DNA from: CBFCZU01 sp965602635
GTDB taxonomy: Bacteria; Planctomycetota; Phycisphaerae; SM23-33
Assembly: GCA_965602635.1 (NCBI GenBank)
Contig: CBFCZU010000273.1
Span: forward strand, 1-5,403
Reading direction: 5' to 3'
DNA length: 5,403 nucleotides
Both the position numbers and the translations under genes were made by a program. A model generated the notes under the pieces. It saw only the letters and a program-made list of their open reading frames with translations. It did not search any database and was not told where the DNA came from. Below are positions 1 through 5,396 of this stretch, in pieces (the stretch's first letter is position 1; each line of letters opens with the position of its first letter).

Positions 1-807
1 GTGGCCAGGAACGTCTCGTTCGGCCCGGAGGTCCACCACGTGCCGGCGGGCGAGCGGAAGCGGATCGTCCGCGAGCTGCTCGAAACGGTCCGGATCGCCG
101 AGAAGGCGTCGGCCAGGCCCATGGAGCTTTCCGGCGGGCAGCAGCAGCGGGTGGCCCTGGCGCGGGCCCTGGCGGTGAAGCCGCGGTGTCTGCTGCTGGA
201 CGAGCCTCTCAGCAACCTCGACGCCGCCCTTAGAGCGGCCATGCGGTGGGAAATCCGGCGGATCGTCAAGTCCTCGGGCACCACGGGCGTTTACGTCACC
301 CACGACCAGGCCGAGGCGCTGGCCATCGCCGACCGGATCGCCCTGATGAACGAGGGGCGGATCGTCCAGGTCGGGACCGGGCGGGAGCTTTACGAGGCCC
401 CGGCCAACCGTTTCGTGGCGGAATTCCTGGGCGAGGCGAACTTTATCCCGGCCGAGGCCGTCGGGGCCGCCGACCAGGCAGGGGGCGTGATGCTCGAAAC
501 GCCGCTGGGACGGCTGCGGAGCTGCTCGACCGGGGCGCCCACCCAGCCGGGGATGAAGCTCAACTGCTGCATCCGCCCGGAATCGCTGCGGATCGTCGCC
601 GGTAGCGAGCAGGCCGGCGGCGAGAACACCTTCCCGGCCCGGCTGACGGAGTGGGCGCACCTGGGGGATTCGGCCCGTTTCCGTGTCGCCCTGGCCGATG
701 GGACGGAGCTGTCCGGTGCGGCCATGCCCGCCCGCCCGGTGGCCGTCCCCGGCCGACAAGTCACCATCCACGTCCCGCCAGAGGACGTGATTGTCCTCTC
801 GCCCTGA
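1..807 (+). CDS. ABC transporter ATP-binding protein, 3' part (PotA/UgpC/FbpC-like), cut by the window edge
   Basis: This is the cytoplasmic ATPase subunit of a solute importer, seen from just after the Q-loop to the C-terminus. Visible parts, numbered from the first codon in the window: an N-terminal VARNVSFG stretch, equivalent to the TVxENVxFGL segment that follows the Q-loop in this family; the signature LSGGQQQR at about 43-50; Walker B CLLLDEP at 63-69; D-loop SNLD at 71-74; switch histidine at 101 in VTHDQAEA; then EFLGEANFIPAE and a TOBE-like regulatory domain (IRPESLRI at about 191-198) to the TGA at 805. Walker A and the Q-loop are missing, so the gene starts upstream of the window and the GTG at position 1 is most likely an internal valine. 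The EFLGEANF linker and TOBE tail are typical of importers for polyamines, ferric iron, phosphonates or sugars. The substrate cannot be decided without the permease and binding-protein genes, which probably lie to the left. Confidence 0.92.
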   Translation: MARNVSFGPEVHHVPAGERKRIVRELLETVRIAEKASARPMELSGGQQQRVALARALAVKPRCLLLDEPLSNLDAALRAAMRWEIRRIVKSSGTTGVYVTHDQAEALAIADRIALMNEGRIVQVGTGRELYEAPANRFVAEFLGEANFIPAEAVGAADQAGGVMLETPLGRLRSCSTGAPTQPGMKLNCCIRPESLRIVAGSEQAGGENTFPARLTEWAHLGDSARFRVALADGTELSGAAMPARPVAVPGRQVTIHVPPEDVIVLSP

Positions 808-831
808 CGGCTCCTCTCCCCGCGGCTCGCC

Positions 832-837
832 TACAAT
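832..837 (+). promoter_or_regulatory. Possible -10 box (TACAAT) upstream of the MFS gene
   Basis: TACAAT lies 25 bases after the ABC ATPase stop and matches the bacterial -10 consensus TATAAT at five of six positions, in an otherwise GC-rich gap. No convincing -35 box is seen at 16-19 bases upstream. A transcript from here would begin near 844, ahead of both candidate starts of the transporter gene. Similar boxes recur in the next two gaps, which supports a real role. Confidence 0.4.
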
Positions 838-936
838 GCAAAAACTTCACGAATTTCCCGGTTTCTGATGGAATTTCTGCAGGTCGGGCGCATCAATGGC
901 CGACTTGTTCCTGTGAGTAGGCCAGGGAAAAAGGAT

Positions 937-2559
937 ATGTCCTGGCGCAAAAAAGCTTTTGATGACCTGCCCGCCCTGAGCGTCCGCGGCAAGCCGCTCC
1001 GAAGCGCCCTGCGGACGGTTACCATCGCCTGGATGTTCGGCGTCGTCTGGATGTCGTGCATCTCCGGCGCCCAGATGAACCGTTTCGGCAAGCTTCTGGG
1101 CTTCACGAACAAAGAGTTCGGGTACATGTCGGCGATCGCCTTCGCGGCGTACTTCGCCCAGCTCGTGGCCGCCGCCATGATCGAGCGCACGGGGCTGCGG
1201 AAGTATCAGTTCATTCTCTACGCCTGCCTCCACCGGGCGTTGTGGCTTGCCATCGCCGCCGTTCCGCTCGTGCTGAGCCCCGGGCCAGGGGCCATCACCG
1301 CGTTCCTGACCATCTACGCGATCGGTGCGGTGCTGGCGCATATCTCGATGCCCCCCTGGTACAACTGGATGGGCGACCTCATCCCCCGGCGAATCCGCGG
1401 CAGGTACCTGGCCAACCGCCGACTGTGGACAATACCGATTCAGATCATGGCCGTCATGGGGACCGGGCTCATCCTGGACCTCGCGACGCGGAAGGGCCCG
1501 GGGGGCGCCGCTATCGAGGAATTCACGGTCCAGACGCAGCCGTACCTGCTCTGGGCCATCAGTGGCATCTTTGCCGTGGGGGCCATCTTCGGGATTATCG
1601 ACGTGCTGCTGTTCCTGCGAATGCGTGAGATCGTCTCGCCGCCGCTGCTGAATGGGTCCGGTGCCAAGAAGCAGAGGCCGCTCGCCGCCCTGGAGGCCGG
1701 CTTGTCCGGCATGGGCCGTTTTCTCGTTGAGGCCGTCAAGGACCGCACCTTTCTCAACTACTCCCTCTACGGCGCCACCATTGCCTTCTCCATGACCGTC
1801 GGCGGGTTCTTCTTCGTCCGCAACGCCATGGAGAACATCGGCTACAGCAGTTTCGGCACGAACATTGTCTTCATGGTCTGCGGCGGGATCACGTCGCTGC
1901 TGACGGCTCGGCTGTGGGGGCGCCTGACGGACCGCTGGGGTCGGCGCCCGGTGCTGATACTTTGCACGGCCGGGGTCGTCTTCAGCCCCATCGGCTGGTT
2001 CGTCATTCCGCCCTGCGGACCAGGGGGATTGTGGCTGGCGTATCTCATCGGCGCCTCGACCTGCATGTTCGGTGCGATCATGTGGAGCGGGATCAACCTC
2101 GCACAGACGGGCATCATACTGGGCTTCTCCCAGAGCGCGGGGCGGAGCAAGTACGTCGCCACCGCCGCCGCCTTCACCGCCGTCGGAGGCTTCGCCGGCG
2201 GGCTCGTCGGCGGGCACCTTGCTGAACTCTTCGACTACCTCCAGAAGGCCCCGATTGTCGTGGGGCCCTTCCGGTGGAACAACTGGCACCTGACGTTCAT
2301 GGTTTCCATGGCCGCTCGGGCGGCGGCGATCCTCTGGCTGATCGGCATGCCCGACCCCGGCGCCACGCCGTTCCGCGACGTGATGAGGCGGATTCGCTTC
2401 AACGCCTACAACAACGTCATGCCCCGGCTGTTCTGGCCCCTGCGGTCGGTCGGCCAGTGGCGGGCGCGCCGGCAGCGGAAGAACGGCAATTCCACCAAGC
2501 GCTCCTGGGTGCTGCGGCTGCTCCCGCGACGCCGGAAACGACGCGACACGGCGGCCTGA
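937..2559 (+). CDS. Major facilitator superfamily (MFS) transporter, substrate unknown
   Basis: This is an inner-membrane secondary transporter of 540 residues. From Met937, about twelve hydrophobic segments can be seen, at roughly 28-45, 63-82, 92-113, 119-137, 165-182, 203-227, 273-293, 310-326, 338-358, 364-384, 405-427 and 451-469, with a longer central loop (about 228-272) between the two six-helix halves. The loop before helix 9 carries GRLTDRWGRRPVL at 328-340, a good match to the MFS A-motif of the second half. The first half has WYNWMGDLIPRRIRGRY at about 141-157, an RGR-containing loop. The C-terminus adds some 60 very basic residues ending in RRRKRRD, longer than usual for the family. 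I prefer the ATG at 937, which has AGGG nine bases upstream. An in-frame ATG at 868 would add 23 residues but has no visible ribosome-binding site. The gene follows the ABC ATPase on the same strand, but nothing shows a functional link. The substrate is unknown; the fold call is firm. Confidence 0.9.
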   Translation: MSWRKKAFDDLPALSVRGKPLRSALRTVTIAWMFGVVWMSCISGAQMNRFGKLLGFTNKEFGYMSAIAFAAYFAQLVAAAMIERTGLRKYQFILYACLHRALWLAIAAVPLVLSPGPGAITAFLTIYAIGAVLAHISMPPWYNWMGDLIPRRIRGRYLANRRLWTIPIQIMAVMGTGLILDLATRKGPGGAAIEEFTVQTQPYLLWAISGIFAVGAIFGIIDVLLFLRMREIVSPPLLNGSGAKKQRPLAALEAGLSGMGRFLVEAVKDRTFLNYSLYGATIAFSMTVGGFFFVRNAMENIGYSSFGTNIVFMVCGGITSLLTARLWGRLTDRWGRRPVLILCTAGVVFSPIGWFVIPPCGPGGLWLAYLIGASTCMFGAIMWSGINLAQTGIILGFSQSAGRSKYVATAAAFTAVGGFAGGLVGGHLAELFDYLQKAPIVVGPFRWNNWHLTFMVSMAARAAAILWLIGMPDPGATPFRDVMRRIRFNAYNNVMPRLFWPLRSVGQWRARRQRKNGNSTKRSWVLRLLPRRRKRRDTAA

Positions 2560-2588
2560 GCCCTGCGTGCAATTCCCGGGCCGTGAGG

Positions 2589-2594
2589 TACAAT
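2589..2594 (+). promoter_or_regulatory. Possible -10 box (TACAAT) directly before the CYTH gene
   Basis: TACAAT lies 30 bases after the MFS stop and ends six bases (CCCCCC) before the ATG of the CYTH gene. If it is a -10 element, transcription would start at or next to the ATG, giving a leaderless mRNA. No good -35 is visible; TGCGTG at 2564-2569 is the nearest weak candidate. A GAGG at 2585-2588 just in front could instead act as a distant Shine-Dalgarno, 12 bases from the ATG. Confidence 0.4.
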
Positions 2595-2600
2595 CCCCCC

Positions 2601-3170
2601 ATGGCGATCGAGACCGAGGCTAAGTTCCGCCTGGCCGACCCGCAGGCGATGCGCCAGCGGCTCCTGGCGGCGGGCGCCGAGCCGCTGGGGATGGCCCTGG
2701 AAAACAACACCTTCTTCGACACCCCCAAAGGCGATCTGCGGCGGGCCGACTGCGGCGTGAGGATACGGACCGCCGAAACGGCCGGCGGCGGGCGCCGGGC
2801 CTCCATTACCTACAAAGGCCCGCGCAGGGAGGGCCCGCTGAAGGTCCGCGCCGAGCACGAAATCGCCATCGACTCGCCCGACGCAGCACGGGCGATCCTC
2901 GCCGGACTGGGGTACCAGCCAACGGTCTCGTTCGAGAAGCGCCGCGAGAGCTTCGCCCTGGGCCCGGCGCGCGTCGAGATCGACGAGCTGCCGGAGCTGG
3001 GCTGGTTCATGGAGATCGAGGGCGACGACGAGGCCGCCGTCGGGGCCGCCCGCGAGAAGCTGGCTCTGACGGATGAGCCGACCGTCGTCGCCACCTACCT
3101 GGCCCTGGTGGCCGAGCACCTCGAGGCCGCCGGCGGGAACCGGCTGGCCTTCCCGCCCTCGGCCGGCTGA
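2601..3170 (+). CDS. CYTH-domain protein (class IV adenylate cyclase / thiamine-triphosphatase superfamily)
   Basis: This is a soluble 189-residue protein, the normal size for a single-domain CYTH protein. It has the N-terminal ExExK signature (E4, E6, K8 in IETEAKFRL) and, in order, the charged residues that line the triphosphate tunnel: GVRIRT at 52-57 (R54, R56), TYKGP at 70-74 (K72), KVRAEHE at 81-87 (R83, E85), EKRRE at 112-116, VEIDELPELG at 125-134 (D128, E129) and FMEIE at 136-140. Members hydrolyse or cyclise triphosphorylated substrates with divalent metal: ATP to cAMP in CyaB, thiamine triphosphate, or inorganic triphosphate. The sequence does not say which applies. Open reading continues upstream in frame to 2274 inside the MFS gene, but that stretch is a shadow. 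The ATG at 2601 is right because ExExK sits at residues 4-8, as in the family. The gene stands alone between two short gaps. I am confident of the domain and unsure of the reaction. Confidence 0.92.
   Translation: MAIETEAKFRLADPQAMRQRLLAAGAEPLGMALENNTFFDTPKGDLRRADCGVRIRTAETAGGGRRASITYKGPRREGPLKVRAEHEIAIDSPDAARAILAGLGYQPTVSFEKRRESFALGPARVEIDELPELGWFMEIEGDDEAAVGAAREKLALTDEPTVVATYLALVAEHLEAAGGNRLAFPPSAG
3132..3157 (+). other. Inverted repeat (8-bp stem) at the 3' end of the CYTH coding region
   Basis: GGCGGGAA at 3132-3139 and TTCCCGCC at 3150-3157 are perfect reverse complements around a ten-base loop, ending 11 bases before the stop triplet. No T-run follows, so it is not a classical intrinsic terminator. 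It may stabilise the mRNA end or be a chance result of the GC-rich coding sequence. Confidence 0.3.
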
Positions 3171-3185
3171 CTGTCGGGTCGCGGC

Positions 3186-3191
3186 CACAAT
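3186..3191 (+). promoter_or_regulatory. Possible -10-like box (CACAAT) ahead of the Fe-S gene pair
   Basis: CACAAT lies 16 bases after the CYTH stop and resembles the TACAAT boxes in the two preceding gaps. A seven-C run follows at 3202-3208, as a six-C run follows the box before the CYTH gene. The match to TATAAT is weaker (four of six), and no -35 is evident. Confidence 0.25.
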
Positions 3192-3193
3192 GT

Positions 3194-3223
3194 TTGCATT
3201 TCCCCCCCGCGATTTGGTTCAAT
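3194..3223 (+). promoter_or_regulatory. Weak sigma70-type promoter candidate for the Fe-S gene pair
   Basis: TTGCAT (3194-3199) and TTCAAT (3218-3223) are separated by 18 bases, which fits -35/-10 spacing, although each hexamer is only a partial match. A start near 3230 would give a leader of about 20 bases containing the strong Shine-Dalgarno at 3241-3246. This competes with the CACAAT box slightly upstream, and at most one may be real. Confidence 0.3.
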
Positions 3224-3240
3224 CGCCGTGGTCACCAGAG

Positions 3241-3246
3241 AGGAGG
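3241..3246 (+). promoter_or_regulatory. Shine-Dalgarno AGGAGG that sets the start of the QueG-like gene
   Basis: A perfect AGGAGG sits five bases before the GTG at 3252. It argues against the upstream in-frame GTG at 3228, which has no purine-rich site in front and would place this motif inside the coding region. Confidence 0.75.
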
Positions 3247-3251
3247 ACATC

Positions 3252-4274
3252 GTGATAGCAGCCAAGGACGTCAAGAAACTCGCCCGCGCCCTCGGGGCCG
3301 ACGCCGTGGGGATCGCCCCGATCGACCGCTTCGAGGGCGCGCCCGTCCAGATGGACCCGCGCCAGATAATGCCCGAGGCCAAGTCCGTCATCGCCATGGC
3401 GTTCCGGGTGATGCGCGGCAGCCTGCGCGGCATCGAGGAAGGAACGTTCTTCAGCAACTACTCCTCGATGGGCTACGGCGGGCTGACGTACCTGTACATC
3501 CCGCTGGTGGTGATCAACCTGTGCAAGTTCATCGAGGACGCCGGCCACGAGGCCGTCCCCATCGGGCACCAGAGCGACTGGCGGGCCATCGACGAGAACG
3601 GCGACGTGTACAACCGCTACAGCCGGCCGGTGGCGCCCGGGCGAGCCAGCCCGGACGTGCAGATTCACCTTCGCATCGCCGCCTACCTGGCCGGGCTGGG
3701 GGAGATCGGCTACAGCAAGGTGTTCCTGACGCCCCGGCTGGGGCCGCGCCAGCGGCTTGGGGTGGTGGTCACCGAGGCGGCGCTCGAGGGCGACGAGATC
3801 TACGCCGGGCCGACGCTGTGCGACCGCTGCATGGAGTGCGTAAAGCAGTGCCCGGGCAACGCCATCAGCGCCACCGAGACGGTCAAGCTTCAGCTCTGCG
3901 GCACGACGTTGGAGTGGGGCAAGCTCGACACCAAGGCCTGCACGGTCGCCTTCCGCGGCGGGCGGATCGACGACGACGTCCCGGACGAAGACCAGTACGA
4001 CGAGCCGACCTTCGGGCGGAAGATCGCCCGCACCCAGTTCACGCCCTTCTACCACAAGCCGCGCAGGCTATACAACACCGGCGAGGCGATCTGCGGCGGG
4101 CGGGGTTGCATGCGGGCGTGTATGATCCAACTCGAGAAGCGCGGCGTGCTCGAGAACCGTTTCGAGAGCCCGTTCCGCCGGCGCGAGCCCTGGAGCGTGG
4201 ATTGGTCGCAGCCGCCGGGCGGCCAGGCAGGCGCCTCCGCTCCGGCGCCGGGAGAAGGAGGGCCGAAGCGATGA
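3252..4274 (+). CDS. QueG-like / reductive-dehalogenase-like iron-sulfur protein
   Basis: This is a predicted cytoplasmic redox protein of 340 residues from the GTG at 3252, with no signal or Tat peptide. The N-terminal part (KKLARALGADAVGIAPI, then a SVIAMAFRV strand and FIEDAGHEAVPIG) and the middle AGLGEIGYSKVFLTPRLGPRQR resemble the core of epoxyqueuosine reductase QueG and corrinoid reductive dehalogenases. A clear [4Fe-4S] motif, CX2CX2CX3CP, follows at residues 190-201 (C190, C193, C196, C200). The second cluster motif is unusual: instead of a second ferredoxin-type motif there are C216, C230 and then CX4CX3C at 281-290 (C281, C286, C290). An acidic stretch (DDDVPDEDQYDEP) lies between them. 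There is no HEAT-repeat tail as in true QueG, and the end is a Pro/Gly/Ala-rich low-complexity tail. The stop overlaps the next start as ATGA, so both are made from one mRNA. I am sure of the Fe-S superfamily; the substrate, and whether cobalamin is bound, are unknown. I do not call it queG. Confidence 0.8.
   Translation: MIAAKDVKKLARALGADAVGIAPIDRFEGAPVQMDPRQIMPEAKSVIAMAFRVMRGSLRGIEEGTFFSNYSSMGYGGLTYLYIPLVVINLCKFIEDAGHEAVPIGHQSDWRAIDENGDVYNRYSRPVAPGRASPDVQIHLRIAAYLAGLGEIGYSKVFLTPRLGPRQRLGVVVTEAALEGDEIYAGPTLCDRCMECVKQCPGNAISATETVKLQLCGTTLEWGKLDTKACTVAFRGGRIDDDVPDEDQYDEPTFGRKIARTQFTPFYHKPRRLYNTGEAICGGRGCMRACMIQLEKRGVLENRFESPFRRREPWSVDWSQPPGGQAGASAPAPGEGGPKR
4230..4249 (+). other. Small inverted repeat upstream of the coupled start
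   Basis: Two GGCGCC hexamers (4230-4235 and 4244-4249) can pair around an eight-base loop, six bases before the AAGGAGGG ribosome-binding site of the next gene. The hairpin could modulate coupled translation, but such short GC palindromes are common in this composition. Confidence 0.2.
4255..4262 (+). promoter_or_regulatory. Shine-Dalgarno AAGGAGGG for the second Fe-S gene
   Basis: A very strong ribosome-binding site lies inside the end of the preceding gene, eight bases before the ATG at 4271. With the ATGA overlap it fixes the start of the downstream gene and indicates translational coupling plus independent initiation. Confidence 0.8.
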
Positions 4275-5317
4275 AGTTCGCGGTCGGATACCAACTGCCC
4301 CGTGAAGGCGAGGAGCCGTTCGCCGAGGTCGTCGCCGATTACGCCGACGCGATAGCCGAGGTGTATTTCCCCTGGGCCGACATGCCGTCGGGGCGGGCGT
4401 CGTCGCCGGACCGCCGCGCCCACACCGACCGGTCCGCCCAGCAGCAGCTCGAGCGCGACCTGGTCGGCTTCCGCCGGATGGGCCTCAAGCTGGACGTGCT
4501 GTTCAACGCCAACTGCTACGGCCGGCACGCCATGAGCCGCCACCTGGCCGACCAGGTGGTGTCGGTGCTGGATCACCTCGGCACGCTCGTCGGCGGGGCC
4601 GACGTGGTGACCACGACATCCCCGGCCGTCGCGCGGACGGTCAAGCGCCACTGCCCGTCGGTCGAGGTACGCGCCTCGGTCAACATGCGCATCGGCACGG
4701 TCAGGGGGATGGAGTACGTCGCCGACCTGTTCGACGGCTACTGCGTCCAGCGCGAGCACAACCGCGACCTGGCCGCCTTGGCGGAGCTGAAGGCCTGGGC
4801 CGACGCCCACGGCAAGCGGCTCCACCTGCTGGCCAACAGCGGCTGCCTGGCATTCTGCAGCGGGCAGACATTCCACGACAACCTCGTCGCCCACGATCGG
4901 GAGATCGACGAGGAGGCCAACATCGACGGCTTGACGCCCCACGTCTGCTGGAGGTTCTTCCGCGACCGCGCCAACTGGCCGGCGGTGCTCGCGAACACCT
5001 GGGTTCGCCCCGAAGACCTGCACCACTACGAAGGCATGTTCGACGTGGTCAAGCTGGCCACGCGGATTCACGACCGCCCGCGGGCTGTGATCGACGCCTA
5101 CACCCGCGGCCGGCACCGCGGCAACCTGCTGGACCTGCTGGAGCCGACCTTCTCGCGGGCCTTCGCCCCGTTCATCATCGACAACGACTGCTTCCCCGAC
5201 GACTGGTTCGAGCGCACGAGCACCTGCGGCCGGAAGTGCCATCGATGCGACTACTGCCGGGAGACGCTGGAGAAGGTCCTGGTCCGCGCGGACCAGCCAC
5301 AGCCGGCGGTCACCTGA
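4271..5317 (+). CDS. Cysteine-rich peptidase-U32-like (TIM-barrel) iron-sulfur protein, function unknown
   Basis: This is a 348-residue soluble protein. I read it as a distant U32-family relative because of VRASVNMRIGTVRGMEYV (about 133-150), DGYCVQREHNRDLAALAELK (155-174) and HLLANSGCLAFCSGQTFHDN (185-204). These follow the order seen in U32 proteins: a strand with ASxxMN-like residues, a RExxRD-type strand and helix, then a barrel strand ending in cysteines. Eleven cysteines are present; C192, C196 and C226, perhaps with C82 or C158, are plausible [4Fe-4S] ligands. A second set, C319, C323, C326 and C329 (CX3CX2CX2C), lies near the C-terminus and could bind another cluster or zinc. Family members UbiU/UbiV, TrhP and RlhA carry clusters and hydroxylate ubiquinone precursors or RNA; the proteolytic label is historical for many of them. 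The gene overlaps the QueG-like gene by ATGA. Reading in the same frame extends back to 3194 but is only a shadow of that gene. Family assignment is moderate and function unknown. Confidence 0.65.
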   Translation: MKFAVGYQLPREGEEPFAEVVADYADAIAEVYFPWADMPSGRASSPDRRAHTDRSAQQQLERDLVGFRRMGLKLDVLFNANCYGRHAMSRHLADQVVSVLDHLGTLVGGADVVTTTSPAVARTVKRHCPSVEVRASVNMRIGTVRGMEYVADLFDGYCVQREHNRDLAALAELKAWADAHGKRLHLLANSGCLAFCSGQTFHDNLVAHDREIDEEANIDGLTPHVCWRFFRDRANWPAVLANTWVRPEDLHHYEGMFDVVKLATRIHDRPRAVIDAYTRGRHRGNLLDLLEPTFSRAFAPFIIDNDCFPDDWFERTSTCGRKCHRCDYCRETLEKVLVRADQPQPAVT

Positions 5318-5329
5318 GATCAGCTAGCC

Positions 5330-5360
5330 CGGATGTTGCACGATGCTGGTGCAACATCCG
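5330..5360 (+). repeat. Perfect 12-bp palindromic hairpin downstream of the Fe-S gene pair
   Basis: CGGATGTTGCAC (5330-5341) and GTGCAACATCCG (5349-5360) are exact reverse complements around a seven-base loop (GATGCTG). AGCCC just before and GGGCT at 5367-5371 could add an interrupted outer stem. It starts 13 bases after the stop codon, fitting a transcript end. There is no T-run, so it may be a factor-dependent terminator, an mRNA-end stabiliser or one copy of a dispersed palindromic repeat. Copy number cannot be judged from one window. Confidence 0.65.
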
Positions 5361-5378
5361 CCCCACGGGCTTCGACGC

Positions 5379-5396
5379 GAGCGACTTACGTCGCTC
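5379..5396 (+). terminator. Second hairpin after the operon (7-bp stem), possible terminator or part of a repeat
   Basis: GAGCGAC (5379-5385) pairs exactly with GTCGCTC (5390-5396) around a TTAC loop, followed only by TTGCTCA at the window edge. With the hairpin at 5330-5360 it makes a tandem pair in the otherwise empty 86-base stretch after the last stop. The weak T-run makes an intrinsic terminator uncertain. Confidence 0.35.

Noticed and set aside
1..807. The ABC ATPase as a naturally truncated pseudogene lacking Walker A
   Set aside because: The open frame runs to the first base of the window, and the visible part begins exactly where the family continues after the Q-loop, so the missing part is explained by the window edge.
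868..936. Longer start for the MFS protein at ATG 868
   Set aside because: No ribosome-binding sequence precedes it, and the extra 23 residues look non-membrane and unremarkable. It remains possible, since the TACAAT box at 832 would place it within the transcript.
847..2289. A 480-codon open frame on the minus strand opposite the MFS gene
   Set aside because: Its translation is rich in Gly/Pro/Arg/Asp/His with no domain or motif, typical of the antisense shadow of a GC-rich gene. The plus strand encodes a clear 12-helix MFS protein.
2274..2600. In-frame upstream extension of the CYTH protein into the MFS gene, as a possible fusion
   Set aside because: The added residues have no domain character, and the ExExK signature lies at residues 4-8 from the ATG at 2601, as expected for the family.
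3219..4055. A 278-codon open frame on the minus strand opposite the QueG-like gene
   Set aside because: It is a composition-driven shadow. The plus strand carries the CX2CX2CX3CP motif and a perfect ribosome-binding site.
3194..4270. Long in-frame upstream extension of the U32-like protein across the whole QueG-like gene
   Set aside because: The extension translates to Arg/Gly/Pro-rich noise. AAGGAGGG eight bases before the ATG at 4271 marks the true start.
3252..4274. Naming this gene queG
   Set aside because: The second cluster motif differs from true QueG, the HEAT-repeat tail is missing, and the U32-like partner is not part of the known queuosine pathway.
4049..5242. A 397-codon open frame on the minus strand opposite the U32-like gene
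   Set aside because: It is low-complexity Val/Ala/Gly/Arg-rich and has no recognisable motif. The plus-strand gene has a strong Shine-Dalgarno, an ATGA coupling and conserved cysteine motifs.
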